Assembly (NCBI RefSeq): GCF_036373705.1
Contig: NC_089855.1
Coordinates: 48,137,818-48,201,817, forward strand
Reading direction: 5' to 3'
Length of the DNA stretch: 64,000 nt
From: Amia ocellicauda
Taxonomy: Eukaryota; Chordata; Actinopteri; Amiiformes; Amiidae
The position numbers and the translations under genes were made by a program. The notes under the pieces were generated by a model. It ran no database searches, was not told the origin of the DNA, and was given only the letters and a program-made list of their open reading frames with translations. Below are positions 21,756 through 32,411 of this stretch, one piece after another; the stretch's first letter is position 1; every line of letters begins with the position of its first letter.

Positions 21756-24700
21756 TCACTGCAAAACAACACAACACAACAGCACTGAGACACTGTCTGG
21801 ACACCACTGACACTGGACAGCACAGCACAGCAAGGGGCTCACAGTGTGGAGGCTCTGAAGACACAGCTCAGCTCTGTACTGCTGTGAGTGTAGAGCCAGA
21901 GAGACAGAGATACAGAGAGACAGAGACTCAGAGACTCAGAGACACAGACTCAGAGAGACAGAGATACAGAGACTCAGAGACACAGACTCTGAGAGACAGT
22001 GATACAGAGACTCAGTAATACATTAGTTATCATACTCACTGAATGGAGGGGCAGTAATGCTGTTCCTCCTCCTAACAGGTACTTTGGTTTCCTCCCTGGC
22101 TTATATATCATTGGCATCACTCCCATAATTTTCTCCTCTTCTGTCTCTCCCTCTCCTGTCTCTCTCATGTCTCCTCTGTTCTCTGCCACCATCTCCTCTA
22201 TCTTGTCCAGCAGCTCTGTGACCTGAGTGCCGTCACCCCTGTTCCTGTAGTTGAGAACATGATACCTGTTCCCACATTTCTCCACAAGCCACTGGAGCTC
22301 CTGCCCTCCTCTCTCAATGTGCTGCTCAATGGTTGTGTCTCCCAGTCTCTCCCCCCAGGTGAACAGCACTATAGTGTGTCTCCAGACTCTCTCACTGAGG
22401 AGCTCCAGGTGTTCCTGCGCTGCTCTCCTCTCTCTCTCTGAGACTGAACCCACAGGAATGACCAGGAGAAGAGCATGGGGTCCCGGGGGGCACAGAGTTA
22501 CACTGCACACAATCTCCTGTTTAACCTGCTCTGGAGTCTCCTGTACAGAATCATGCTCCCTCCAGTCTGGTGTGTTCACCACAGTGACCTGCCTCCCGGC
22601 CACTTCCCCCTGTTTCTTCACACACTCCCCAGTGGTAATCTTGGTCTGAAACGTCTCTCTGCCCAGGATGATGTTCCCTGCTACGCACTTCCCAGTCCAT
22701 CTCTTCCCCAGCAGCATAATCCTCAGCTCTGGGAGTCGCTGTGCCTCATGGGAAGCAGCCTGGGCTCCCTCTCTTGTCAGTGAGAAACAACACCGTTTAT
22801 TGTTGTGATGGTGGGGGTGCTGTTCAGACACCTGGACAGTACAGACCTGATGTAGGATCTCAGTGTGACTCAGTGCTGCAGTCAGTCTGCTTTAGTCCCT
22901 GCAATAGTCTACAGGCCTTTATCAAGTCTCCTGTCAATCAAGCAAAAGAGCTTCAGATCAAGTGATCAGGTGTCTGACCGGCACTGCACTACACTGCCCT
23001 GCACATATTGCTATATCTGTTCCAATAGCACAGCTGTCATCTACACGTCTGTACTGAACATCCTGGGATTTCCTCTGTCACAGGGAACGGCTGATGTCTC
23101 TCTCTGTCTTTCTTTACGATGTTCTCTGTGTTGTTCTCCTGGTCAGGATAAGTAGGGGGGAGGGGGAGCTTCTAACTGGAGTGAGGTTGTTAGTGGAGTT
23201 CCACAGGGATCAGTACTAGGGACTTTGCTGTTTCTAATCTATATTAATGATCTGGACTCTGGGATAGTTAGCAAACTTGTCAAACTTGCAGATGATACTA
23301 AAATAGGTGGCTCAGCAGATACAATCTTCGCAGCACAGGCTATTCAAAGGGACTTTTCAAAGGGATAATATTCAGTTGTGGGCCGACACCTGGCAGATGA
23401 AATTCAATGTGGACAAGTGCAAGGTAATACATGCAGGTAACAAAAATGTTCACTATAATTGAGGAACAGAACTAGATGAAGTAACGCATGAGAAAGACCT
23501 AGGAGTCTATGTGGACTGCTCACTTTCTCCATCCAAGCAATGTGGGGAAGCAATAAAAAAGGCAAACACAATGCTAGGGTATATTGTCAAAAGTGTGGAA
23601 TTGAGAACAAGGGCAGTGATGTTCAGACTGTACAATGCACTAGTTAGAGCTCATCTGGATACTGTGGACAGTTCTGGGCTCCACACTTCAAGAAAGATAT
23701 CACTGCTCTAGAGGCAGTTCAGAGGAGAGCAATCAGACTTATTCCAGGTCTGAAGGAAATGTCCTACTGAGAGACAGAGGGAACTGAACCTTTTCACCCT
23801 GGAACAGAGGAGACTACGTGGGGACTTGATCCAAGTCTTCAAAATCATGAAAGGCATGGACCACATCAAACCAGAGGAGCTTTTCCAGATCAGCAGGGAC
23901 ACACGCACCCGGGGACACAAATGGAAATTGGGCTTCAAGACATTCAAAACGGAAAACAGGAGACACTTCTTTACACAGAGAGTAGTCACAATCTCCTCTC
24001 GTTTGTAAACTTTCTTATGTTCTTTTCTTATGTTCTAACTATTCTCAGACACTCCACCCCCTGACAGCAGAGACAAATTTCAGACATGCCATTTCAGACA
24101 AGAAGAACCAAGTGTGTCAGAGAGGAAGTCAGTATGAAGACAATACTGCCCAGCTGGAGCCCCCCTGCCTTCAGCTGCAAGGTGCTGTTGTTGTGTTCAG
24201 TGTCTGGTTCCTGCAGAACCGATCTGGTTTGACAGAGAGGAGGCAAACACAGGAATGTGGATTCCTGCCTCAACACTGACATACAACAGGGGAAGAGACC
24301 AGCACAGTGCGTATCAGAGCTCATATTGCACGCACTGACCACTGTGTGAAACACCACTGGCTGTGTGAGGACAGGAGGGATGAGGGGGGGTCTCTCTGTA
24401 GATAGAGAAGCTCTGAGGAGAAAGTGAAAGAGGATCCACAGCCCCTCCCTCAGTGCAGCCCAGTGAGATGTACCCTTTGCTGGGGCTGATAGAGACTGAC
24501 TGAGCTACTGCACCAACACAGTGTGAGAGAAACACTGACCAGTACAGCACCAGTGTGAGTGATACACAGACCAGTACAGCACCAGTGTGAGAGAAACACA
24601 GACCAGTACAGCACCAGTGAGAGAAACACAGAGCAGTACAGCACCAGTGAGAGAAACACAGAGCAGTACAGCCCCAGTGTGAGAGAAACACAGACCAGTA

Positions 24701-25759
24701 CAGCACCAGTGAGAGAAACACAGGCCAGTACAGCACCAGTGTGATAGAAACACAGACCAGTACAGCACCAGTGAGAGAAACACAGACCAGTACAGCACCA
24801 GTGTGAGAGAAACACAGAGCAGTACAGCACCAGTGTGAGAGAAACACAGACCCGTACAGCACCAGTGTGATAGAAACACAGACCAGTACAGCCCCAGTGA
24901 GAGAGAAACACAGACCCGTACAGCACCAATGAGAGAGAAACACAGAGCAGTACAGCACCAGTGTGAGAGAAACACAGACCAGTACAGCACCAGTGAGAGA
25001 AACACAGACCCATACAGCACCAGTGAGAGAAACACAGAGCAGTATAGCACCAGTGTGATAGAAACACAGACCAGTACAGCACCAGTGAGAGAAACACAGG
25101 CCAGTACAGCACCAGTGAGAGAGAAACACAGACCAGTACAGCACCAGTGAGAGAGAAACACAGACCCGTACAGCACCAGTGTGATAGAAACACAGACCAG
25201 TACAGCCCCAGTGAGAGAGAAACACAGACCAGTTCAGCAGCAGTGAGAGAGAAACACAGACCAGTACAGCACCAGTGTGAGAGAAACACAGACCAGTACA
25301 GCCCCAGTGAGAGAGAAACACAGACCCGTACAGCACCAATGAGAGAGAAACACAGAGCAGTACAGCACCAGTGTGATAGAAACACAGACCAGTACAGCCC
25401 CAGTGAGAGAAACACAGAGCAGTACAGCAACAGTGTGAGAGAAACACAGACCAGTACAGCACCAGTGAGAGAAACACAGACCAGTACAGCACCAGTGAGA
25501 GAAACACAGAGCAGTACAGCCCCAGTGAGAGAGAAACACAGACCCGTACAGCACCAGTGTGAGAGAAACACAGACCAGTACAGCACCAGTGAGAGAAACA
25601 CAGACCAGTACAGCACCAGTGAGAGAAACACAGACCCATACAGCACCAGTGAGAGAAACACATACCAGTACAGCACCAGTGAGACAGACACTAATACAGA
25701 CCAGTCCAGTATAAATGGATAGACTCACCAGGCTCCGGGGCTGAGCTCACAGACGCCAT
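21756..25759 (-). CDS. GIMAP-like GTPase gene A, C-terminus lost (254 aa predicted)
   Basis: Predicted exons on the minus strand are 25759-25729 ([13 protein letters not shown]), 22770-22040 and the start of exon 3 at 21758. The AIG1 domain shows [10 protein letters not shown] (G1 position), VVNTPD (G3 position), [11 protein letters not shown] (GIMAP conserved box), FTWGER (G4 region) and HVLNY. Net loss of 13 bp near the exon 2 end, relative to copy C, shifts the frame. Exon 2 then ends in phase 0, so exon 3 (acceptor TTTTGCAG) opens with TGA at 21758-21756. The acceptor of exon 2 also differs (GACAAGAG in place of GACAG); an AG two bases further in keeps the frame. GIMAPs act in lymphocyte survival and on intracellular membranes. 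Intron 1 contains a 1.2-kb minisatellite and a CR1 LINE. It may be a truncated gene or a young pseudogene. Confidence 0.72.
21898..22017 (-). repeat. 38-bp minisatellite, short allele in intron 2 of GIMAP A
   Basis: About three copies of the unit that forms the 2.7-kb array at 53020-55715. On the sense (minus) strand it reads CTGAGTCTGTGTCTCTGAGT. Confidence 0.85.
23170..24040 (+). mobile_element. CR1 LINE 3' fragment in intron 1 of GIMAP A
   Basis: 5'-truncated at the NWSEVVSGVPQGSVLG block of the reverse transcriptase. It runs through the C-terminal region ([39 protein letters not shown]) to the CR1 tail with repeated CTTATGTTCT at 24015-24038. The insertion lies antisense to the host gene and is absent at the matching place in copy C. 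About 170 bp present in C are missing here, so the insertion came with a small target deletion or C gained sequence. Confidence 0.9.
24518..25690. repeat. 30-32 bp minisatellite in intron 1 of GIMAP A (about 37 copies)
   Basis: Tandem units of AGTGAGAGAAACACAGACCA plus GTACAGCACC, with 32-bp variants carrying an extra TG or GA. The array is about 1.17 kb. Copy C has only about two units at 49466-49535. Because the unit lacks stops in several frames, long artificial ORFs of 190-450 codons arise on both strands; they are not genes. Confidence 0.95.
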
Positions 25760-26329
25760 CTCTCCTCTTCAGCGTCTCTCTGCTCTGAGAGGCAGCACTT
25801 CCTGCTCGGCTGCAGGTGGACAGATCTCTCACCTGGGGAATAGAGACGCCCAGACGCCCTGCAGGCTCTGCTGACGTGTTCCTGTGGGGTTGATGAGGAG
25901 GAGTGTCCTGACAGAGCAGAGGCTGCAGTCAGAGCACAGACGGCCTGCGGGTCGAGTCGCTGTTTCATTGCCCAGGTTTGTGTCTCTTCTCTGTGCTCTG
26001 TGGCTCAGCTGTGTCTCTGTCAGTGTTGTGATTGTCTGTCAGCAGGTTCCCCTCCGAAGTGAGGAGATGAACACACAGCTCTTTGTTGTGAAGGCAGCTC
26101 TCATTGTCTGCTGCTGAGTGTGAAGCTGTCCAGTTTGAATTGTTTCTGGCTGAGGGCCACTGAGGGACAATGTATGAGGCTCTTACTGTACAGGTCATAT
26201 GTGTGTTTTAGTGTCACAAGCGGAGAGTGTAACTTAATTATCTATAATGGTTTCTTTTCACTTTTTATTTACAAATCTGAGCAATGTATTATTCATACTA
26301 ATTGTTGTATTATTGAAGTGGTTGCTTTT

Positions 26330-26770
26330 TCTTTCTTTTGTGTGTTTTTATTATGAAGTGTGTGATTAATGGTGATTGGGCTAATTATTGTTTATTTGCC
26401 TGGTACACACCGTGGCATTTTCACGTGGACTTACCTGGACTTTCCTTATCAATTATCTTCACCTGCGCCCCTGATTCTCTGCCTTACTATTTAGGCTGAG
26501 GGCATCTTTCATTCAGCAGCAAGACATGCACACAGAAAGCCACGTAATGAGACAGAGAACGTAGTGCTGGAGGGGTAGCAGTTTATAAGACAGCGAATTT
26601 ATTATTTATTTTGGGTAGGGTTTTTACTGTTGTATTGCCTCTTTTTTTAAAGACAGTTATAACATAGGTTTTAAATATATATTGCATTGTGTTCCCCTCC
26701 TAAGGTTCAGCCTTCTTGCACTGTCTTAGCATTTGTAATAATAAACTGGAGAGAGATATTGGGTACAACA
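26330..26770 (+). mobile_element. LTR-like sequence related to 15240-20520
   Basis: Shares ordered blocks with the split element: GTGGACTTACCTGGAC, CTTCACCTGCGCC, CTATTTAGGCTGAGGG (TATA-like, about 26488), GGGTAGGGTTTTTACTGTTGTATTG and an AATAATAAACTGGAG polyadenylation-like end (about 26738). Probably a diverged solo LTR of the same family; ends not resolved. Confidence 0.45.
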
Positions 26771-27010
26771 AGGTCCTCTCTTGATTTAAAAAGCAATGGG
26801 ATTTTTAAAACAAGCCAGTGACAAGTACACACTTTGATTGTCAGATCAGATGATAATGTGTGATGTTTGTATTCATGAGGTATTTTGAGAGCATTAGAAC
26901 AATTTACAAATGAAGTTCAGTTCAGAGTGTTTTGTGTTGACTGTTTCATAGAGCAAACACTGATGATTCTGTCTTTGCTGGATCTTGGTCTGTCATTATC
27001 GTTTGTTCAT
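26771..27010. other. Short spacer, no gene seen
   Basis: No coding or repeat signal recognised. Confidence 0.4.
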
Positions 27011-27186
27011 CTGTCTGACGCCGGTAGCCAAGATGACGCACTCACTGTGTGAAAACCACAACACACTAGTTTATACTCATAACACACACTTGAGCTCTCA
27101 GACCACAGTGAGGCTGATCACCTGACTCTGCAGACACACTGTGAGTACACAGTGAGTACGTCATCTTGGCTACCGGCGTCAGACAG
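27011..27186. mobile_element. Palindromic MITE with about 38-bp terminal inverted repeats
   Basis: The left arm begins CTGTCTGACGCCGGTAGCCA and continues through AGATGACGCACTCACTGTGT. The right arm is its reverse complement with one mismatch in about 40 bp. The loop is about 95 bp and there is no coding capacity. It is a foldback miniature element; the family is not recognised. Confidence 0.85.
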
Positions 27187-27238
27187 ATTTTCATATATTG
27201 AAGCCATGAATAAACATCTCATAAAGGATACGATAAAT

Positions 27239-27698
27239 TACAACCCCAATTCTGAGAAAGTTGGGACAGTATGGAAAATGCTAATAAAAACAAACAAACA
27301 ATCATTATGAAACGCAAAATAAGGCAATGAAGGCCCCGTACAGTTGCGCAGCTGAAAAAAGTATAATGTATGAATGGGGGAAAATTCTGCTTTGCTAAAC
27401 TTAACCAACTGGTGTCTTCAGTGCCCAAACACTTAATAAGTGTTATTAAAAGAAAAGGTGATGTTACACAGTGGTAAACAAACGACTGTCCCAACTTTCA
27501 GAGTGTGTTGCAGTCATCAGATTTGAAATGAGTGTATATTTTCAAAAATAAATTAAATTCACAAAGTCAAACATCAAATAATGTGTTAATAATGTGTTTT
27601 CAGTATAGTACAGGGTGAATTGTATTTTCAAATTAGTCTTTTTGTTTGTTCTTTTGCATTTTCCATACTGTCCCAACTTTTTCGGAATTGGGGATGTA
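27239..27698. mobile_element. Non-autonomous DNA transposon with 43-bp inverted repeats
   Basis: The ends TACAACCCCAATTCTGAGAA and (reverse strand) TACATCCCCAATTCCGAAAA continue as AGTTGGGACAGTATGGAAAATGC in both. This is a very common fish MITE family. TA occurs at both outer edges, consistent with TA target use. It has no transposase. Confidence 0.88.
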
Positions 27699-29170
27699 CC
27701 AGATGTTGTGCCTTTGGTTTTTACAAGCTTCGTTGCATTGAAGACATTTGGCCCTCCATTTGTTTGCTTTGATACAGAAATGTGAAAACATATATTTAAA
27801 CAATTTTTGTTCATTCATCTTATTACAAATACGATGTGTTTTTTCCAAACCAAGAAAGCAGTTTTAATTCACTGTAACACAAATGAGAGTCAGTTCTTCA
27901 TTTGAACTATCTTTTGATCTGTACACATCACAAAAAAAAACATGTGCTGACTAACTAGAGTGAATAAAGCATGGGTGTGTTGCATCAAAACAGGTCAATT
28001 AAATCCAATTTAACTCCACACAATTACATTTTTGGAAAACTGATTTTTAATAAGTAAAATTCGCAATAATGTATCAGTATGAGAAATTATGAGAAAGTCC
28101 TTGACATGCTCGGATCAAGGACACCTGAGACTACACCCCCAAGGCCTAGGCCAAGGACGAGACCTGGAAAACTGTCCTTGAGCCAAGAACTGGTCTCAAG
28201 TTCCCCACACTGTCAGACAGCTTTGATCTCCACATAAAGGTGTTAGCACTAGAAGCCATTTAATTTGAATGATTTGATTATTTGAATTTCAATAACTCTG
28301 TGTTCCTGAATACACTGTGCATACCCGTTTGTGAATTTTCCTAAATATATGTTAAATACATAATAGATCCAATATAAGGCATACTTCTGCCTGAGTCTCG
28401 CGCTCAAGTGACGATCTCTACCCGTCAACAGTCTTTCATGTGCTTGAAAAACACACACATTGTGTAGCATCTTCTTAAAACTGTACTCACATTGAGTGGA
28501 CACTGAGAGAGATTACACCGCAAATGAACATGGATTGGAGACGCAGATTGAAGAGCGCGTTGTGGAAATGCTGTGTATGAACATAACTCTGACTCAGGGG
28601 CAGCAGTGACACTGGGAATGACTGATCATTCATGGGATTGTGCCAGTGTTGTGAAAAGATTGTGATAGATACACAGGTCCAAATGGCACCGTACTGAGTG
28701 CATTTACTCTACTGCTCAATATGCAATTGCTACTGCACATAGTACTGTGTACAATAGAGCAGACACATCAAACGCACAATAATGATTCTTGGACATTACC
28801 ATTGGAGGAGCATTTATTGCAGTGCTATATATTTGTGGCTCAAAAGTGTTCACCTGGGGAGGGCTGGCAAACTGCATTGCCACGTACGAGATCATGCAGG
28901 AACGGTGAGAAGCTGTCCTGTGTGGACTGTGCCAAGTAAAAAGCTGTGAGGTACGCAGGTTACATATATAGTAAATAGTTTATTGAAATACAAAGCTACA
29001 TTGAAGCATTGTATGTTGAAAAAAGGGTGTTTTGAAAATGTTTTCTTCAGTAGGTCTATACTTTTAATTTTTAAGATAAATGCAATAGTTATTTCTGAAC
29101 AACAAAATATTGTTTGAGCATTATTCAATATTCATGTTTACACTTCTTTCATTTTCATATTTTATATAGT
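27699..29170. other. Intergenic region, no gene seen
   Basis: About 1.4 kb with no recognised domain or repeat boundary. Short ORFs only. Confidence 0.45.
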
Positions 29171-29177
29171 TATGTTT

Positions 29178-29218
<41 letters not shown>
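29178..29218. repeat. (TAA)n microsatellite
   Basis: About 13 uninterrupted trinucleotide repeats. Confidence 0.9.
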
Positions 29219-29256
29219 TAGGGCTGCAGCCATAGCGAGCCATAAGATAGGAAAGG

Positions 29257-29538
29257 ATGCAGCAGTTAAAAGAAATGGAGAAAGAAAAAGGTCTTCTGAA
29301 TGGAAAATTCATATACAAAACGATGTCTGAAGTTGTCTGCATTGATTGTCGATGTGAATTAAGTTATCATGGCAGCACGTCGAGTTTAAAATATCACTTG
29401 ATGGTGAATTCAACTGATGCAGAGCTGTCCTCCCCCTCGCCAAAGGCAAAGCACACTAGATCATTAGCAGCAGAGACGGATGGAAACTCCACAAGCAATA
29501 GACTCACCACAGCGATGACTAAACGGGTGGCTAAATAA
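29257..29538 (+). pseudogene. hAT transposase BED-finger fragment
   Basis: A 93-codon plus-strand frame carries CIDCRCELSYHGSTSSLKYHL, a BED-type zinc finger of hAT transposases, followed by a serine/lysine-rich linker and a stop. The final histidine region (usually KHP) reads MVNST. No dimerisation or catalytic domain follows. It could be a domesticated fragment, but nothing supports expression. Confidence 0.65.
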
Positions 29539-29539
29539 C

Positions 29540-30136
29540 TACATGTAAACAGGCTTGTGTGAGTAAGTTTCTCAGTGCAAAGAAAGAGAAGTATTGGAAA
29601 CCTGGTATTGCTATGTTCTTTTTTTCATGTGTCTAATAGACATGAAAAACATCTATGACCTTTGAGACAGGGTAGCAACGCTCAGTAATGCAGCTCAAAG
29701 AGAATACGAGACTTCACAAGGTGCATGAGGAACAAAGTGGTATATACATTATCAGTCAAAAGTTTTAGAATACCTAAATTTTTCCTGTAATTATTGAAAT
29801 GTACACAGTTTGCATTCTGAAAAATATTGACAATGATGACATATTCTGGAACCAGACTATTGATCAAAACAAGACCATCCATGTTTTGGTAGAAGCAACA
29901 CACAACCATACAGAGCTCAAAATGTCAAGATGGAAAGCTCTGTTTACAGTGTACTGTAACACCCCCCTAGTTGGTGTGTTAACTATTGGGTTCACTGCCA
30001 CCACCGTTTTATACCCCGGATTACAGGATTAGACCAATTTTACTATATGAATTCAGGTCAAATGTACTGAATGCCATAGAACAGTAACAGTAATTTAGTT
30101 GTACACCATATAAAAATAGAAAGGGATACATGGGTT
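29540..30136. other. Spacer with small Tc1-type terminus
   Basis: At about 29749-29790 the sequence ATCAGTCAAAAGTTTTAGAA resembles the terminus of another fish Tc1 family. No transposase coding follows. Otherwise nothing recognised. Confidence 0.35.
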
Positions 30137-30323
30137 TGGATGTGCATCCCACAAATCTCCATCAACTGCAAGATGCTATCCTATCAATATGGGCCAACAT
30201 TTCTAAAGAATGCTTTCAGCACCTTGTTGAATCAATGCCACGTAGAATTAAGGCAGTTCTGAAGGCGAAAGGGGGTCAAACACAGTATTAGTATGGTGTT
30301 CCTAATAATCCTTTAGGTGAGTG
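30137..30323 (+). mobile_element. 3' end fragment of the 1384-2604 Tc1 family
   Basis: 187 bp nearly identical to the C-terminal coding and 3' end of the intact transposon: the coding for WANISKECFQHLVESMPRRI, the GGQTQY stop region and the terminal repeat ending GGTGAGTG, followed by TA at 30324-30325. It is 5'-truncated at codon about 297. Confidence 0.95.
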
Positions 30324-30640
30324 TATAACTGAAATGTACGTTATTTGTCCGTTTTTTCCCTCAGCATAGGCACACTGCCCATGGGGCAGTTCTGGCAAAT
30401 GCCAGAAGAGCCGGTCCATTTTTTTGTTCTCTAGGCCAGTCGATTCCCATGAGGGCCAGTTGCCCTGTTTAGACACTGCACATTGCCAAACGCCCTCGGA
30501 CCGCACTTCGTTTGGCACCCAGAACCACATTTTGGCAACCCCCCCCAACACCGGACCACACTTTATTGGGACCCAGACTTCACCAGCTGTCACCCCCCTG
30601 GGTAAAAGTCCAGGGCCGGATCCTATACTTCTTTTTTTTT
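30324..30640. mobile_element. Probable hAT-type fragment
   Basis: Contains GCAAATGCCAGAAGAGCCGG, found in widespread fish hAT elements, and CAGGGCCGGATCC at about 30612, like a hAT terminus. A poly-T tract follows. Boundaries uncertain. Confidence 0.35.
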
Positions 30641-30889
30641 TTTTTTTCCTAACCTCTGGCAGTTTACCCCTTACCCTTGTACTGAAGAGCCAATATTAAT
30701 GTTTAATATAAGCTGTATAATATTTTATATTAGAAATAATAATATGCAGACTGAGCAAATTCGACTTATCGAGCTAACGATAGGCAGTTGTTCAGGGCAT
30801 ATCCTCTGGACATTCTTCTAGGATGTGGGGCATGATGACCTCTGCTGGCAACTAGGGAAGTGTGGGGTGAATACATTATTATTATTTTA

Positions 30890-31480
30890 ATATTTCTTTC
30901 TTAGAAGAAGATGCCCTTTTTCAGGGCGACTTACATAACATAAGAGCAAAATATAAAAGTGCAATACAGTCTAGAATAACAGATCAAAACAGTTCAAATT
31001 ACAAGTTCAAAATTACATAATGCATAAGAAAATATACAGTTATAATATAAAAAAAATAAACTTTATGAAAATATAAAGTCCTACATCCTAGATTTGTGAG
31101 CTAATAATTGCAGACAAGATGTGAAGTCCAAATAGCACAGGGGAAAGGGAAATAGGGGCAAACAATATAAACAACACGAGTACTAGCAATGTAAAACAAG
31201 AAGTATGAAGCGACGTTATATAAAGTGCAATTTAACAGGAGAGCTGAGCCCCACAGGGGAAAAAACAGCACAATTACAGGTACAGTCTGAACAGATTAGT
31301 CTTGAGTAAGCGCTTGAAGGAGGTCAGGGACTCTGCTGTCCTGATTTCATTAGGAAAGTTGTTCCACCACTTAGGGGCCAGGGATGAGAAGGAGCGGCTC
31401 TGGAGGAAGGGGAGTGGATTGGAGGCACCAGAAGACCACAGAGGTCTGGAGGGGATGTATGGAGAGGTCAGGGTCTGAAG
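30890..31480 (-). repeat. Dispersed fish repeat (LINE/SINE-type 3' module)
   Basis: Starts with GCCCTTTTTCAGGGCGACTT, the inverted form of the AAGTCGCCCTGGATAAGGGC module near 39497. It later contains GTTGTTCCACCACTTAGGGGCC, common in fish repetitive DNA. No intact coding. Family assignment is uncertain. Confidence 0.5.
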
Positions 31481-32411
31481 GTGTACATGATAGTTTTATG
31501 TTCACAGTTCAATTTAAATACTCTGTTTGTGGCATGAGCATGTGGGATTTGATGTTCATGAATAAAATGTCAGCGTTTTATACGATCGTTTGCCTTTCAT
31601 TATCATACCACAGCTTGTTAAAATGACCGGTTTTGGCTCTTGTAGGTAGTTTGAAATGTCGGCACTGCTAGTGTTAAGGCCACTTTCAATACATTGAAGC
31701 ACCAGCTGTGTGTGAGGCTCTGAGACACTCTGTTTCTAAGAAGGCGTCCAGGTGTGCAGCAGTGTGCCGATACCCCGAGCTCTGCGCTCAGCCCTGCATT
31801 CAGAGTGAGAGAATTGAGATCGAACACAGCTGTTCTGAGTCTGGCCCTGTCTGAGGTGATGTGTGCTCTGTGCTGTGTTCCCACAGGGTGCATATGAGCC
31901 CAGTGCCTGAGAATACACCGCGCTCTGCCTGTCTGCCCTCATATTGCCACCTGTTTCTGTACAACAGGCTGCGCTCAAAGCAGAGCTCTGTGGGGCTGCT
32001 CAGAGTCAGTAGGAAGTGAAACATAACGGAATAGAAGACACCCTGTGAGATACTGCATTGTGTCAGTGAGGTCACATCAGAGGGATGCAGTTCTCATCAG
32101 TGTCCAATGATTATACTATTTTATTGCATTATAACTGTGTTCATGAACTGGAGTCTGAGACGTAGCTCTATGGAACTCATCCGTTCAAACATGTAGGCTA
32201 CTGAGTGACAGATTCCCACTCATTGTGGGCTGGAGACATAGAAAGCAGCTGAGGCCACTGCACTGGGGGTCTAACCAATGAGCTGTACAGCACACCCCCA
32301 TATCACACTGCCAGCTCTGCTGGGGCTCCTTACCAAGGGCAGCTCCTCTCAGGGGAGAGTCTGTGTCTGAGTCTGTGAGGAGGAATTAACTGAGTTGTTC
32401 CTCTCTGACAG
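31481..32411. other. 5' flank of GIMAP pseudogene B, no exon 1 seen
   Basis: No sequence like the 31-nt first coding exon of copies A and C is found here. Nothing coding recognised. Confidence 0.45.

Larger units (their letters stand above)
21530..26131 (-). repeat. Segmental duplicate A (GIMAP locus, inverted relative to C)
   Basis: The block matches 49027-56060 on the opposite strand from end to end: 3' flank, three exons, both introns and the 5' flank, where a 234-bp stretch (25884-26117 versus 49274-49041) translates identically in both. Differences are insertions private to one copy: a CR1 LINE in A, and a hAT plus a SINE-like insertion in C. Array lengths also differ in the two introns. 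Confidence 0.9.

Noticed and set aside
24314..25728. Long ORFs of 164-449 codons on both strands rich in [16 protein letters not shown] or [10 protein letters not shown] repeats
   Set aside because: They are translations of the 30-32 bp intron minisatellite in several frames at once. There is no start context or domain, and they sit inside intron 1 of GIMAP A.
25884..26117. 77-codon ORF identical in both duplicates (also 49041-49274)
   Set aside because: Identity reflects the recent duplication. It lies in the 5' flank on the strand opposite to the gene and has no recognisable domain.
29745..30110. ATCAGTCAAAAGTTTTAGAA considered as start of a complete Tc1 element
   Set aside because: No transposase coding and no matching second terminus within reach.
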